DNA of 64,000 bases from CAWGJF01 sp963822905 (GTDB lineage Bacteria > Bacteroidota > Ignavibacteria > Ignavibacteriales > Ignavibacteriaceae). The translations under genes and the position numbers were made by a program. The stretch is taken from contig CAWGJF010000001.1 in the NCBI GenBank assembly GCA_963822905.1, forward strand, positions 1,240,001-1,304,000, in the 5' to 3' direction. Under the pieces are notes generated by a model. That model had not been told where the DNA came from. It worked only from the letters and a program-made list of their open reading frames with translations, and searched no databases. Of the stretch, positions 56,170-64,000 are shown piece after piece. Each line of letters starts with the position of its first letter. Within the stretch, counting starts at the first letter, position 1.

Positions 56170-56390
56170 CAGCTAAACAGTTTAATTTTTAGGTTAAACT
56201 TTAAAATCATTTTCAAAATAGAATTCAAAAATAGATTTTGTTCAATTATAATTCTTCTATTATCGTCCTATCTGATTTATAAAATAAACTTCCTGAATTA
56301 AAATCTCCAAACTTCGCAACTTTCAATCGAACCAACTATTTCCATCGATAATTAATAATTTACAATAATCCATTTAAGTGAAGATTTTTC

Positions 56391-56417
56391 TTGACTTTAG
56401 CTGAAATTTTCTATTAT
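56391..56417 (+). promoter_or_regulatory. candidate mraZ promoter
   Basis: TTGACT (56391-56396) and TATTAT (56412-56417) are separated by 15 bp, shorter than the optimum of 17. They lie just upstream of the three MraZ boxes, so repressor bound there would cover the start of transcription. The 220-nt stretch between the tRNA and this site shows no other feature. Confidence 0.45.
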
Positions 56418-56419
56418 TT

Positions 56420-56444
56420 TGGGGAGTAGTGGGGAAAAGTGGTG
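56420..56444 (+). promoter_or_regulatory. MraZ operator, three TGGGG-type boxes
   Basis: Three direct repeats begin at 56420, 56430 and 56440: TGGGG, TGGGG and TGGTG, spaced exactly 10 bp apart. This matches the known MraZ operator (TGGGN repeats on one face of the helix). The third repeat is degenerate. It precedes mraZ by 26 nt and indicates autorepression of the dcw operon. Confidence 0.85.
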
Positions 56445-56470
56445 AAAATTATCAAGTAAAAACTGAAGTT

Positions 56471-56911
56471 ATGTTTAGAGGACAGTATACATATTCAATA
56501 GACAACAAAAGTCGGATCAGCATTCCCGCCAAATTACGCAGGCATATTTCGCCTGATTCTAATGATACTATTGTTATTACTAAAGGAACAAACAAGTGTA
56601 TAGACTTATATCCATTAGATGAATGGATGAAGATTGAAGATAAGTTATTGAATCTCAATTCTTTCAAGCCTGATGATGCAAGATTTATAAGAATGATTTC
56701 ACAGTTCGCAACTGAAGATAAAATGGATTCACAATCAAGAATATTAATTCCACAAACACTAATCGATTATGCCGGAATTCAAAATGAAGTTTTGATACTT
56801 GGTGTTCTTAAAAAAATTGAAGTTTGGAATCCCAAAACCTATGAGGATTATCTGAACGAATCCGAAGAAACTTATGAAGAGATTGCTGCCAGAGTAATGG
56901 CCGGAGAATGA
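56471..56911 (+). CDS. mraZ: transcriptional regulator MraZ
   Basis: Regulator of 146 residues that binds upstream of its own operon. Two SpoVT/AbrB-like halves contain DNKSRISIPAKLRRHI and the second DSQSRILIPQTLIDYA. The frame is open to a GTG at 56429 inside the operator, so the ATG at 56471 starting MFRGQYTYSID is chosen. Ribosome-binding site weak. The stop overlaps rsmH (ATGA). Confidence 0.93.
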   Translation: MFRGQYTYSIDNKSRISIPAKLRRHISPDSNDTIVITKGTNKCIDLYPLDEWMKIEDKLLNLNSFKPDDARFIRMISQFATEDKMDSQSRILIPQTLIDYAGIQNEVLILGVLKKIEVWNPKTYEDYLNESEETYEEIAARVMAGE

Positions 56912-57831
56912 AACAACATCATAAACCAGTTTTGCTGAAAGAAAGTATTGACTGGCTGGTAACAAAACCTTCAGGAAAATATTTTGAAGGAACACTCGGA
57001 TTCGGGGGTCACACAAGCGAAATACTGAAACGATTGGATGAAAAGGGAATCATCGTTTCGACAGATGTTGACGAACAAGCCTTTCGGTACTCAAAGGAAA
57101 AATTTATTAACAATGATAGGGTGAGACTATATAATTTTAATTTTTCTCTGGTTGATGTAATTGCAAAAATAGAATCTTTAAAGTCATTTGACGGAGTGTT
57201 ATCTGATTTGGGTGTTTCGTCTTTTCAACTTGATAACCCAGAATCGGGATTTAGTTATAGTTCTGAGGCTCCGCTTGATTTAAGAATGGACAAGAACATA
57301 AAGAGAAACGCCAAAGATTTAATTAATTCTGAAACAGAAAAAGAACTCGAAAAAATTATGAGAGAATATGGTGAGGAAAGAAAATCGAGAAGAATCGCTA
57401 GACAAATTGTTCAGGAAAGAAAGCTAGAAATGATTTCAACAACTTCACAGCTAAAGAAAATAATTTCTGAAGTGGTACATCAACGTGAAGCAGTGAAATC
57501 TTTTTCAAGAGTTTTCCAGGCGTTTAGAATTATTATTAATGATGAGCTAGGTAAGCTCCAGGAATTTCTTAGAAACTCGGTTGAAGTCCTATCACCAGGC
57601 GGAAGATTGGTTGTAATAAGCTATCATTCCCTGGAAGACAGAATTGTTAAGGAATTTTTCAGGTATGAGAATTTAAAATGTGTTTGTCCAAAAGACGCTC
57701 CTGTGTGTACTTGTGGGAAAATTCAAAGATTGAAAATAATTACCAAGAAACCAATTATTCCTTCGGCTGAAGAAATAGCAATAAACAGAAGATCACGAAG
57801 TGCAAAAATGAGAGTCGCAGAAAGAATATGA
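56908..57831 (+). CDS. rsmH: 16S rRNA m4C1402 methyltransferase RsmH
   Basis: S-adenosylmethionine enzyme of 307 residues that methylates N4 of C1402 in 16S rRNA. Motifs HKPVLLKESIDWL, EGTLGFGGHTSEIL, DGVLSDLGVSSFQLD, EAPLDLRMD and VISYHSLEDRIVKEFF are all present. A cysteine cluster (CVCPKDAPVCTC) near the end fits the family's C-terminal region. It overlaps mraZ and ftsL. Confidence 0.95.
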   Translation: MKQHHKPVLLKESIDWLVTKPSGKYFEGTLGFGGHTSEILKRLDEKGIIVSTDVDEQAFRYSKEKFINNDRVRLYNFNFSLVDVIAKIESLKSFDGVLSDLGVSSFQLDNPESGFSYSSEAPLDLRMDKNIKRNAKDLINSETEKELEKIMREYGEERKSRRIARQIVQERKLEMISTTSQLKKIISEVVHQREAVKSFSRVFQAFRIIINDELGKLQEFLRNSVEVLSPGGRLVVISYHSLEDRIVKEFFRYENLKCVCPKDAPVCTCGKIQRLKIITKKPIIPSAEEIAINRRSRSAKMRVAERI

Positions 57832-58157
57832 AAAAAAGTTATAAGCCTTTAATTGTTGTTTTATTATTTCTATTGATTTCATCAACTGCAATTATTCTTG
57901 TCTCGATTGGATTGAAACTGAAATATGAAGAATTGACAAGGGAAAAGGTTGAACTTGAGAAAAATCTGAGAGATGAAAATACTCTAAAAATAAAATTACT
58001 GGCTGATTACCAGATGTATAGTGATGAAAGTATGATTGAAACTTTTGCGAAAAATAATTTGGGAATGATTAAAAGAAATAAAGTTTCCATTAAGTTAAAA
58101 ATTAACCAGGATGAAATTGACAAACTAAATGAAGAGCTAAAATCTGATTATGAATAA
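57828..58157 (+). CDS. ftsL: FtsL-like cell division protein
   Basis: Bitopic membrane protein of 109 residues. A single N-terminal helix (PLIVVLLFLLISSTAIILVSIGL) is followed by a leucine-zipper-like coiled coil (YEELTREKVELEKNLRDENTLK) and an ENLGM-like KNNLGMIKR segment. The sequence is poorly conserved in this family, and the call rests on size, topology and position between rsmH and ftsI. It overlaps both neighbours. Confidence 0.8.
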   Translation: MKKSYKPLIVVLLFLLISSTAIILVSIGLKLKYEELTREKVELEKNLRDENTLKIKLLADYQMYSDESMIETFAKNNLGMIKRNKVSIKLKINQDEIDKLNEELKSDYE

Positions 58158-60147
58158 TTCACGGGCGTTAATAATAATATTATTTGTTTTTGTTTTCTTC
58201 TTTGGTCTTGTTATAAAGCTGGTTGATATCCAGATTGTTAAAGGCGAAGAATTAAAGTATTACGCTCAAAGGCAACAAACAGATTATGAAACAATCAAAG
58301 CTGAGCGTGGATTAATTTATGATCGGAACGATATCCTATTAGTTTATAACCGTCATGATGTTTCTTTTTATATTGATTTGAGAATGCTGCCTGAAAAAAA
58401 GAAACCAGAGCTTGTTGAATTATTCAGTAAAACTTTCGGAAAATCCAAATCTCATTACTTGAAGTTATTAAATCAAAAACCAAAAACTATTTGCCTTGAA
58501 AAGAAAGCTCCTCTTGAGAAAGCATCTTTGCTGAATGATTACAAACTAAGTGCGCTGTTCTCAGTTGATGATCCAAGCAGAGTTTATCACTATGGTTCAC
58601 TTGCTTCACATATTCTCGGTTATGTAAATAATGACGACAACGGCGTAAACGGAATTGACAAATACTTTAATGAGCTATTAAGTGGTCAGGATGGGAAAAG
58701 ACTTATTGAAAGGAATGCAATCGGAGGATTGATAACTGTTAATGAAGATAACACAATCCCTGCTCTGCCAGGACAAAATATTTTTCTTACCATTGATAAA
58801 TCTTATCAGTCAATTATTGAAAGTGAATTAAAATCCGGAGTTGAAGAATACGACGCTGAATCCGCTGTTGGAATTATTATGGATCCGAATACAGGCGAAA
58901 TTCTTGCCCTAAGTAATAGCGATGATTTTGATCCGAATACATATTGGAAATATAGTAATGAACAGAGAAGAGACAAGGCAATTACCGATACTTATGAACC
59001 TGGTTCCACATTCAAAGCTTTTTCTTTAGCCGCTTTGCTTGAAGAAAATAAATGTAAGGAGAATGATCTTGTTTTTGTGGAGAACGGTAGATATAAATAT
59101 AAATCAGCCTACATAACCGATAGTCATAAAAACGGGTATCTGACAGTTAAAGGAGTGTTTGAAGAATCAAGTAATATCGGTATGTCAAAGCTGATTCAAA
59201 AACTGGATGACAATGATTATTACAAATACTTGCGGGCATTTGGATTCGGAAATTATTCTTCGATTAGTCTTCCGGGAGAGACCTGTGGTAAATTGAAAAA
59301 GCCTGACGAATGGTCAGGTATAACAAAGGCATTTATGTCTTTTGGGTATGAAGTCTCTGTTACACCAATTCAATTAATTACTGCTTACTCATCTTTAATA
59401 AATGGAGGAATACTTTATCAACCTTTGCTTGTTAAAAAGATTGAAGATAAAGATGGAAATATAATTTCTGAAAATTCACCAAAGATCATCAGAAATGTTA
59501 TTTCAGATAATACTTCTAAAAGAATGATTTCGTTGCTCAAAAGCGTTGTTGTAAGTGGAACAGGCGAGTCTGCAAAAAGCGATCTAATAACAATTGGAGG
59601 AAAAACAGGAACATCAAAGATCGCATCAAATGGAAAATACGTGAGTGGAAAATACAATTCATCTTTCGTCGGATTTTTCCCTGCTGAAAATCCAAAACTG
59701 ATTTGCCTTGTTCTAATTAATTCTCCAAAAATACAGTATTATGGCGGCAAAGTTGCTGCTCCTATATTCAAGAAAATAGTTGAAAGAATAGTCCAGAATG
59801 ATCCTTCAAAGTTTTTTGAAAATAAAACGAGTGAATCATTTGATCAGAAATTTAGTGAAAACCATTCATCATCTAATAAGGATTTATCCACAGAAGAACA
59901 ACAGGCTAAATTCAGATTTGCTTCGATGAGATCGCAAACAAATTTAAATAATGTTATGCCTGATCTTAAAGGACTCACTACAAAAGAGGCATTGGAAATT
60001 TTATCAAAGCTTAATATTAAATATAAAATGAACGGTGCTGGAATTGTTACCGAGCAGAGCATATTACCTGGAGTAAAAATAAATCAGAATAGCAGTTGTG
60101 CAATTAAATGTTCTGAACTTAAAATCAGCGGGGTAAATATATACTGA
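58150..60147 (+). CDS. ftsI: septal penicillin-binding protein with PASTA domain (FtsI/PBP3)
   Basis: Peptidoglycan transpeptidase of 665 residues for septum synthesis. One N-terminal membrane helix is followed by the dimerisation domain with RGLIYDRNDILLVYN, and the catalytic domain with S286-T-F-K, S340-S-N and K485-T-G-T. A C-terminal PASTA domain (MPDLKGLTTKEALEILSKL) follows a linker, a feature of Bacteroidota and Firmicutes homologues. It overlaps ftsL by 8 nt and murE by 1 nt. Confidence 0.95.
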   Translation: MNNSRALIIILFVFVFFFGLVIKLVDIQIVKGEELKYYAQRQQTDYETIKAERGLIYDRNDILLVYNRHDVSFYIDLRMLPEKKKPELVELFSKTFGKSKSHYLKLLNQKPKTICLEKKAPLEKASLLNDYKLSALFSVDDPSRVYHYGSLASHILGYVNNDDNGVNGIDKYFNELLSGQDGKRLIERNAIGGLITVNEDNTIPALPGQNIFLTIDKSYQSIIESELKSGVEEYDAESAVGIIMDPNTGEILALSNSDDFDPNTYWKYSNEQRRDKAITDTYEPGSTFKAFSLAALLEENKCKENDLVFVENGRYKYKSAYITDSHKNGYLTVKGVFEESSNIGMSKLIQKLDDNDYYKYLRAFGFGNYSSISLPGETCGKLKKPDEWSGITKAFMSFGYEVSVTPIQLITAYSSLINGGILYQPLLVKKIEDKDGNIISENSPKIIRNVISDNTSKRMISLLKSVVVSGTGESAKSDLITIGGKTGTSKIASNGKYVSGKYNSSFVGFFPAENPKLICLVLINSPKIQYYGGKVAAPIFKKIVERIVQNDPSKFFENKTSESFDQKFSENHSSSNKDLSTEEQQAKFRFASMRSQTNLNNVMPDLKGLTTKEALEILSKLNIKYKMNGAGIVTEQSILPGVKINQNSSCAIKCSELKISGVNIY

Positions 60148-61616
60148 TGAGACTTTACCAACTCATAAGTAATTTGCAATCGATTCAGGTTACCGGTAAG
60201 GTATCCGATACAGAAATTACAGGTATTGAATATGACTCAAGAAAAATCATAAAGGATTCGATTTTCGTTGCAATTAAGGGTTTCAGACAAGACGGACATG
60301 CTTTTATTCTTGATGCAATTGATAAAGGTGCTGTTGCAATTATTCTCGAAAATAATGAAGTAATTCCGGAAGTAATTTTTGACCACAGTGGTGTTGCTAA
60401 AATTCTTGTCAGCGATTCACGCGAAGCTCTCGCTGTAGCATCAAATTTATTTTACGACGAACCATCAAAGCAATTGAATTTAATTGGCATTACAGGTACA
60501 AATGGCAAAACTACCACAGCATTCTTATTAAAGAATATTCTTGAGGAAGCCGGTAATAAAGTTGGCTTGATTGGTACTATAGCAAATTATATTGGTAATG
60601 ATATAATTGCTTCCAGGCTTACAACTCCCGAATCCAATGATTTGAATAAATTGTTTTTGCAAATGAAAGAAGCTGAATGCAACAATGCTGTTATGGAAGT
60701 ATCTTCACACGCTCTAGCTTTGAAAAGAGTGCACAACATTTCATTCCGAGGTGCAATTTTTACAAACATCACACCTGAACACTTGGATTTTCATAAAGAC
60801 TTTGAAAATTATTTGAAAGCAAAAAAGATTTTGTTTGATTCTCTAAATGAAAATTCATTCGCGCTTTACAATGCTGATGATATTCATAGTGCTGATATTA
60901 TTAAAGATTGCCAAGCAAATAAAGTAAGTTTTGGCACTGCAATAGGGGCAGACTTCAAAATGGAAAATATCAACTTTGGTTTACACGGAACAAGTGTGGA
61001 TGTTATTCATAATAATAATATTTATAACCTCTCAACGACATTGGTCGGTGAGTTTAATGCATACAATGCGTGTGCTGCTTTTGCTTCTGCGTTACTTTCA
61101 GGAATTGAAGTTGAAACAGCATTAAGTGGTGTTAGAAAAGCTTCCCAGGTTCCTGGTCGTTTTGAAATTTTTGGTAATGGAAAAAGGAAAGTAATAATTG
61201 ATTACTCACATACGCCGGATAGCCTGGAGAAAGCATTGATGGTTATCAGAAAATTATCGGGCGAAAATAAAAAGATAATTACAGTTTTTGGTTGCGGCGG
61301 AAATCGCGATACACAGAAACGACCCATTATGGGTAAAATTGCTACTAATCTAAGTGATGATGTAATAATAACATCAGATAATCCGAGAGATGAAGATCCA
61401 TTTTTTATTATTGATCAGATAAAATCTGGTATTGACAAAAATAATTATAGAATAATTGAAAATCGTGAAGAAGCTATTCATGATGCAATAGAAAAAGCGG
61501 GAACAAACTATGTTTTATTGATTGCCGGGAAAGGTCACGAGGATTACCAGGAAATTAAAGGAACAAGGTCTCACTTCTCTGACAGGGAAGTTGCTGAAAA
61601 ATATTTTAATGTATGA
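60147..61616 (+). CDS. murE: UDP-MurNAc-tripeptide synthetase (meso-DAP adding)
   Basis: Cytoplasmic Mur ligase of 489 residues that adds the third amino acid to the peptidoglycan precursor. It has EYDSRKI, the P-loop GITGTNGKTTTAF, ITPEHLDFHKDFENY and, near the C-terminus, the DNPRDEDPF motif that selects meso-diaminopimelate rather than lysine. It overlaps murF by 4 nt (ATGA). Confidence 0.95.
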   Translation: MRLYQLISNLQSIQVTGKVSDTEITGIEYDSRKIIKDSIFVAIKGFRQDGHAFILDAIDKGAVAIILENNEVIPEVIFDHSGVAKILVSDSREALAVASNLFYDEPSKQLNLIGITGTNGKTTTAFLLKNILEEAGNKVGLIGTIANYIGNDIIASRLTTPESNDLNKLFLQMKEAECNNAVMEVSSHALALKRVHNISFRGAIFTNITPEHLDFHKDFENYLKAKKILFDSLNENSFALYNADDIHSADIIKDCQANKVSFGTAIGADFKMENINFGLHGTSVDVIHNNNIYNLSTTLVGEFNAYNACAAFASALLSGIEVETALSGVRKASQVPGRFEIFGNGKRKVIIDYSHTPDSLEKALMVIRKLSGENKKIITVFGCGGNRDTQKRPIMGKIATNLSDDVIITSDNPRDEDPFFIIDQIKSGIDKNNYRIIENREEAIHDAIEKAGTNYVLLIAGKGHEDYQEIKGTRSHFSDREVAEKYFNV

Positions 61617-63004
61617 AAAGGATAAAACTCGGATTGGAAGATATCTTTAATCTGGATTCAGCTGTGCTTTATAATCCGGATGAGTTCAAGCCTGTTTCAA
61701 GTGTCAGTATAGATTCGAGAAGAGTAAAAAAAAATTCTTTATTTGTTGCTATTAAGGGAGAGAGATTTGATGGACATAAGTTTGCTGGTAATGCAATACA
61801 AAACGGCGCTTCAGCTATTGTTATTAATGAAAATAAATTTAGTTCTTTTAAAGATTTGGATATTACTGTAATTATTGTAAAAGACACAATTAAAGCACTG
61901 GGAGAATTAGCCAAAACATGGCGTACAAAATTAAAAACGAAAGTTATTGGAATAACTGGAAGCACCGGAAAGACAAGCACTAAAGATATACTAACTACAG
62001 TTTTAAGTGAAAAATATAGAGTACAGAAAACGGTTTTGAATAATAATAATCACATAGGGGTCCCTCTTACAATCCTCAGCACAAATGAGAAGCACGATGT
62101 TCTTGTTGCTGAAGTTGGTACAAACCATTTTGGTGAGATTCCGTATTCAGCCGATATATTGCAGCCGGATCTTGCATTGATTACAAATATTGGCGATTCC
62201 CATTTAGAATTTTTAAAGAACAGAAGAGGAGTTCTTAAGGAGAAGTCTTCTTTGTTCGATGTGACCCTGAAAAGAAAGGGAAAAATATTTCTCAACTATG
62301 ATGATCCATTGTTAAAAGATTTTAAAGTAAATAGAAAATTAAAAACAACTTTTGGATTTGATAAGAAAGCCGATGTGTCTGGGAATATTTCGGAATATGA
62401 TGAGTTTGGAAGACCTGTACTAGAAATATTTAGCAGAAGAAAAAAAATGAAATTTGACTTTCCAATGTACGGTGAATTGAGTGCTAAGAATTTTCTTGCA
62501 TCTGTATCTGTTGTATTGAGTCTTGGATTGAATGAAAATCAAATCATAAAATCCTTAAATAAAATAAAAAATTCACCACACAGACTGGAATCATTTCAAC
62601 ATAAAAACTATCTATTGATTGACGATACATATAATGCTAATCCTGATTCAATGAAAGCTGCAATCGAAATTCTTAATATGATTACAAAATATGAACGAAA
62701 AATTTTAATTCTTGGCGACATGTTAGAACTGGGACCTAAAACCGGGAAATACCATTCTTCATTATCAAGAAACATTTATGCTAATGGAATTTCAGAAGTT
62801 TATATGATTGGAAAGTTGATGAGGAATCTGAATCAGTCATTAATGAGAAAGAGTTTAATTAAAAAACATTTTACAAGCAGAATTTTGCTAAAGAATTTTC
62901 TCCAAAAAATGGACCTAAAAAATTCTGTAATTCTTGTTAAAGGAAGTCGTGGAATGAGGATGGAAGAATTTGTTGAAACAATAAACCAAAGATCTGAAAA
63001 ATAA
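61613..63004 (+). CDS. murF: UDP-MurNAc-tripeptide:D-Ala-D-Ala ligase MurF
   Basis: Mur ligase of 463 residues that attaches D-Ala-D-Ala. The sequence contains IDSRRVKKNSLFVAIKGERFDGHKF, the P-loop GITGSTGKTSTKD, NNNHIGVPLTIL, IDDTYNANPDSMKAAI and LILGDMLELG. It overlaps the murE stop and shares one base with the mraY start (TAATG). Confidence 0.95.
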   Translation: MKRIKLGLEDIFNLDSAVLYNPDEFKPVSSVSIDSRRVKKNSLFVAIKGERFDGHKFAGNAIQNGASAIVINENKFSSFKDLDITVIIVKDTIKALGELAKTWRTKLKTKVIGITGSTGKTSTKDILTTVLSEKYRVQKTVLNNNNHIGVPLTILSTNEKHDVLVAEVGTNHFGEIPYSADILQPDLALITNIGDSHLEFLKNRRGVLKEKSSLFDVTLKRKGKIFLNYDDPLLKDFKVNRKLKTTFGFDKKADVSGNISEYDEFGRPVLEIFSRRKKMKFDFPMYGELSAKNFLASVSVVLSLGLNENQIIKSLNKIKNSPHRLESFQHKNYLLIDDTYNANPDSMKAAIEILNMITKYERKILILGDMLELGPKTGKYHSSLSRNIYANGISEVYMIGKLMRNLNQSLMRKSLIKKHFTSRILLKNFLQKMDLKNSVILVKGSRGMRMEEFVETINQRSEK

Positions 63005-64000
63005 TGCTTTACTACTTGCTGGATTATATAAATAAAGTTTATGATCCACCGGGATTTGAAATTTTCCGGTTTCTTACTTTCAGATCTGCGTTAGCTGCAA
63101 TAACCGGTTTATTCCTTGCATTTTATATGGGCCCGAAGGTAATCAAAAAACTTCAGCAGAAGCAAATTGGTGAAGCAAAGAAAGAAGATGGACCACAGTT
63201 CCATTGGTCTAAAGCCGGAACGCCAACTATGGGAGGAATAATAATAATAGGTTCGGTTATTATTCCTGTATTGCTGTGGGGAGATTTGAAAAGCATTTAT
63301 ATAATTTTAATAACTGTTGGAACGCTCTGGCTGAGTGGTGTTGGCTTTCTTGATGATTATTTAAAAGTAGTTAAAAAATATCCAAACGGTTTGATAGGCA
63401 GATACAAATTATTAGGTCAGGTAATAATTGGATTAATAGTTGGTTCAGTAATTTATTTCGCTCCGGAATTCAACGGATTCAGTACGTTGACAACGGTTCC
63501 GTTTCTTAAAAACGTAAACCTTGATCTATCATTTATGTACATCCCGGCAGTTGTGTTTATTGTTACTGCAACTTCAAATGCAGTGAACCTGACAGATGGT
63601 TTAGACGGACTTGCAATAGGGGTAATTTCAATTGTAATGATTACACTTGCTTTGCTTAGCTATTTTACTGGTAACGCAATCTTTGCAAGATACCTGGATA
63701 TAATTTATCTCCCTGGTTCTGGTGAATTAACTGTTTTTGTTTCTGCACTAGTTGGTGCATCACTCGGATTCTTATGGTTTAATTCATATCCGGCTCAGGT
63801 TTTTATGGGCGATACAGGTTCTCTTGCACTTGGCGGAGCGTTTGGAATTCTTGCTGTATTAATTAAGAAAGAATTATTTATTCCGATACTAGGCGGAATA
63901 TTTTTTATGGAAACTCTTTCAGTAATTATTCAACGAATTTATTTCAAGTACACAAAGAAAAAATATGGAGAAGGCAGAAGAGTTTTTAAAATGGCCCCGA
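63004..64000 (+). CDS. mraY: phospho-N-acetylmuramoyl-pentapeptide transferase MraY (partial)
   Basis: Polytopic membrane enzyme that makes lipid I. The first 332 residues are visible before the window ends, including the catalytic Asp pair in GFLDDYLKV, the NLTDGLDGLAIG segment, SYPAQVFMGDTGSLALGG and FFMETLSVIIQ. Typical length is about 360-400, so only the C-terminus is missing. The ATG overlaps the murF stop. Confidence 0.95.
   Translation, partial: MLYYLLDYINKVYDPPGFEIFRFLTFRSALAAITGLFLAFYMGPKVIKKLQQKQIGEAKKEDGPQFHWSKAGTPTMGGIIIIGSVIIPVLLWGDLKSIYIILITVGTLWLSGVGFLDDYLKVVKKYPNGLIGRYKLLGQVIIGLIVGSVIYFAPEFNGFSTLTTVPFLKNVNLDLSFMYIPAVVFIVTATSNAVNLTDGLDGLAIGVISIVMITLALLSYFTGNAIFARYLDIIYLPGSGELTVFVSALVGASLGFLWFNSYPAQVFMGDTGSLALGGAFGILAVLIKKELFIPILGGIFFMETLSVIIQRIYFKYTKKKYGEGRRVFKMAP

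Noticed and set aside
56429..56470. Longer MraZ starting at GTG
   Set aside because: The extra codons lie in the operator repeats, and the conserved protein starts at the ATG at 56471.

Overview
The window is AT-rich bacterial chromosome that fits the Ignavibacteria (Bacteroidota/Chlorobi group). Indicators are a C-terminal type IX secretion sorting domain with the YPNPFNPST signature, a TonB receptor with an N-terminal carboxypeptidase-regulatory-like domain, an ECF sigma factor paired with a Ser/Thr kinase-TPR protein, TAnnTTTG-like promoter elements before some genes, and a 31-residue COX24/bS22-type ribosomal protein. There is no prophage, insertion sequence or CRISPR array. Assignment below class level is not possible from the sequence alone.

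Layout. 1-3843: kinase-TPR gene (cut by the left edge) with its ECF sigma factor, then a lipoprotein. 4222-7223: three tandem paralogues of a secreted helical-repeat protein joined by duplicated junctions. 7346-15082: alpha-2-macroglobulin plus penicillin-binding protein 1C, a periplasmic defence/repair pair. 15086-18628 (minus): floA, a small membrane protein and a UvrD-like helicase in one overlapping operon. 19057-26480: clpC, pterin dehydratase, pyrE, an M64 metallopeptidase, a PP2C phosphatase and an aldehyde dehydrogenase. 26597-32628 (minus): a two-component signalling island of five genes. Two of them carry single-base homopolymer frameshifts, a third is a hybrid kinase without the phospho-acceptor histidine, and a near-perfect sigma-54 promoter precedes the island. 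32800-44789: housekeeping and envelope genes (truA, an outer-membrane barrel, crotonase, an M16 peptidase pair, a TonB receptor, lepB, an M23 endopeptidase). 45042-51330: DUF4286, lipoproteins, a T9SS cargo, pepF, a GMP reductase-like enzyme and bacterioferritin. 51335-54466 (minus): a copper module of a metal-domain/AraC fusion regulator, a chaperone and a P1B ATPase. 54685-56169: an HU protein, a zinc-ribbon/TPR membrane protein, the COX24-like peptide and tRNA-Thr. 56391-64000: start of the division and cell wall (dcw) cluster, with a textbook MraZ operator, then mraZ, rsmH, ftsL, ftsI, murE, murF and mraY (cut by the right edge).

Most genes are ordinary core functions. The items most worth a second look are the signalling island (histidine-less hybrid kinase, sigma-54 promoter, paired frameshifts), the tandem secreted repeat family, the HMA-AraC fusion regulator and the tiny ribosomal protein that routine ORF calling would miss.
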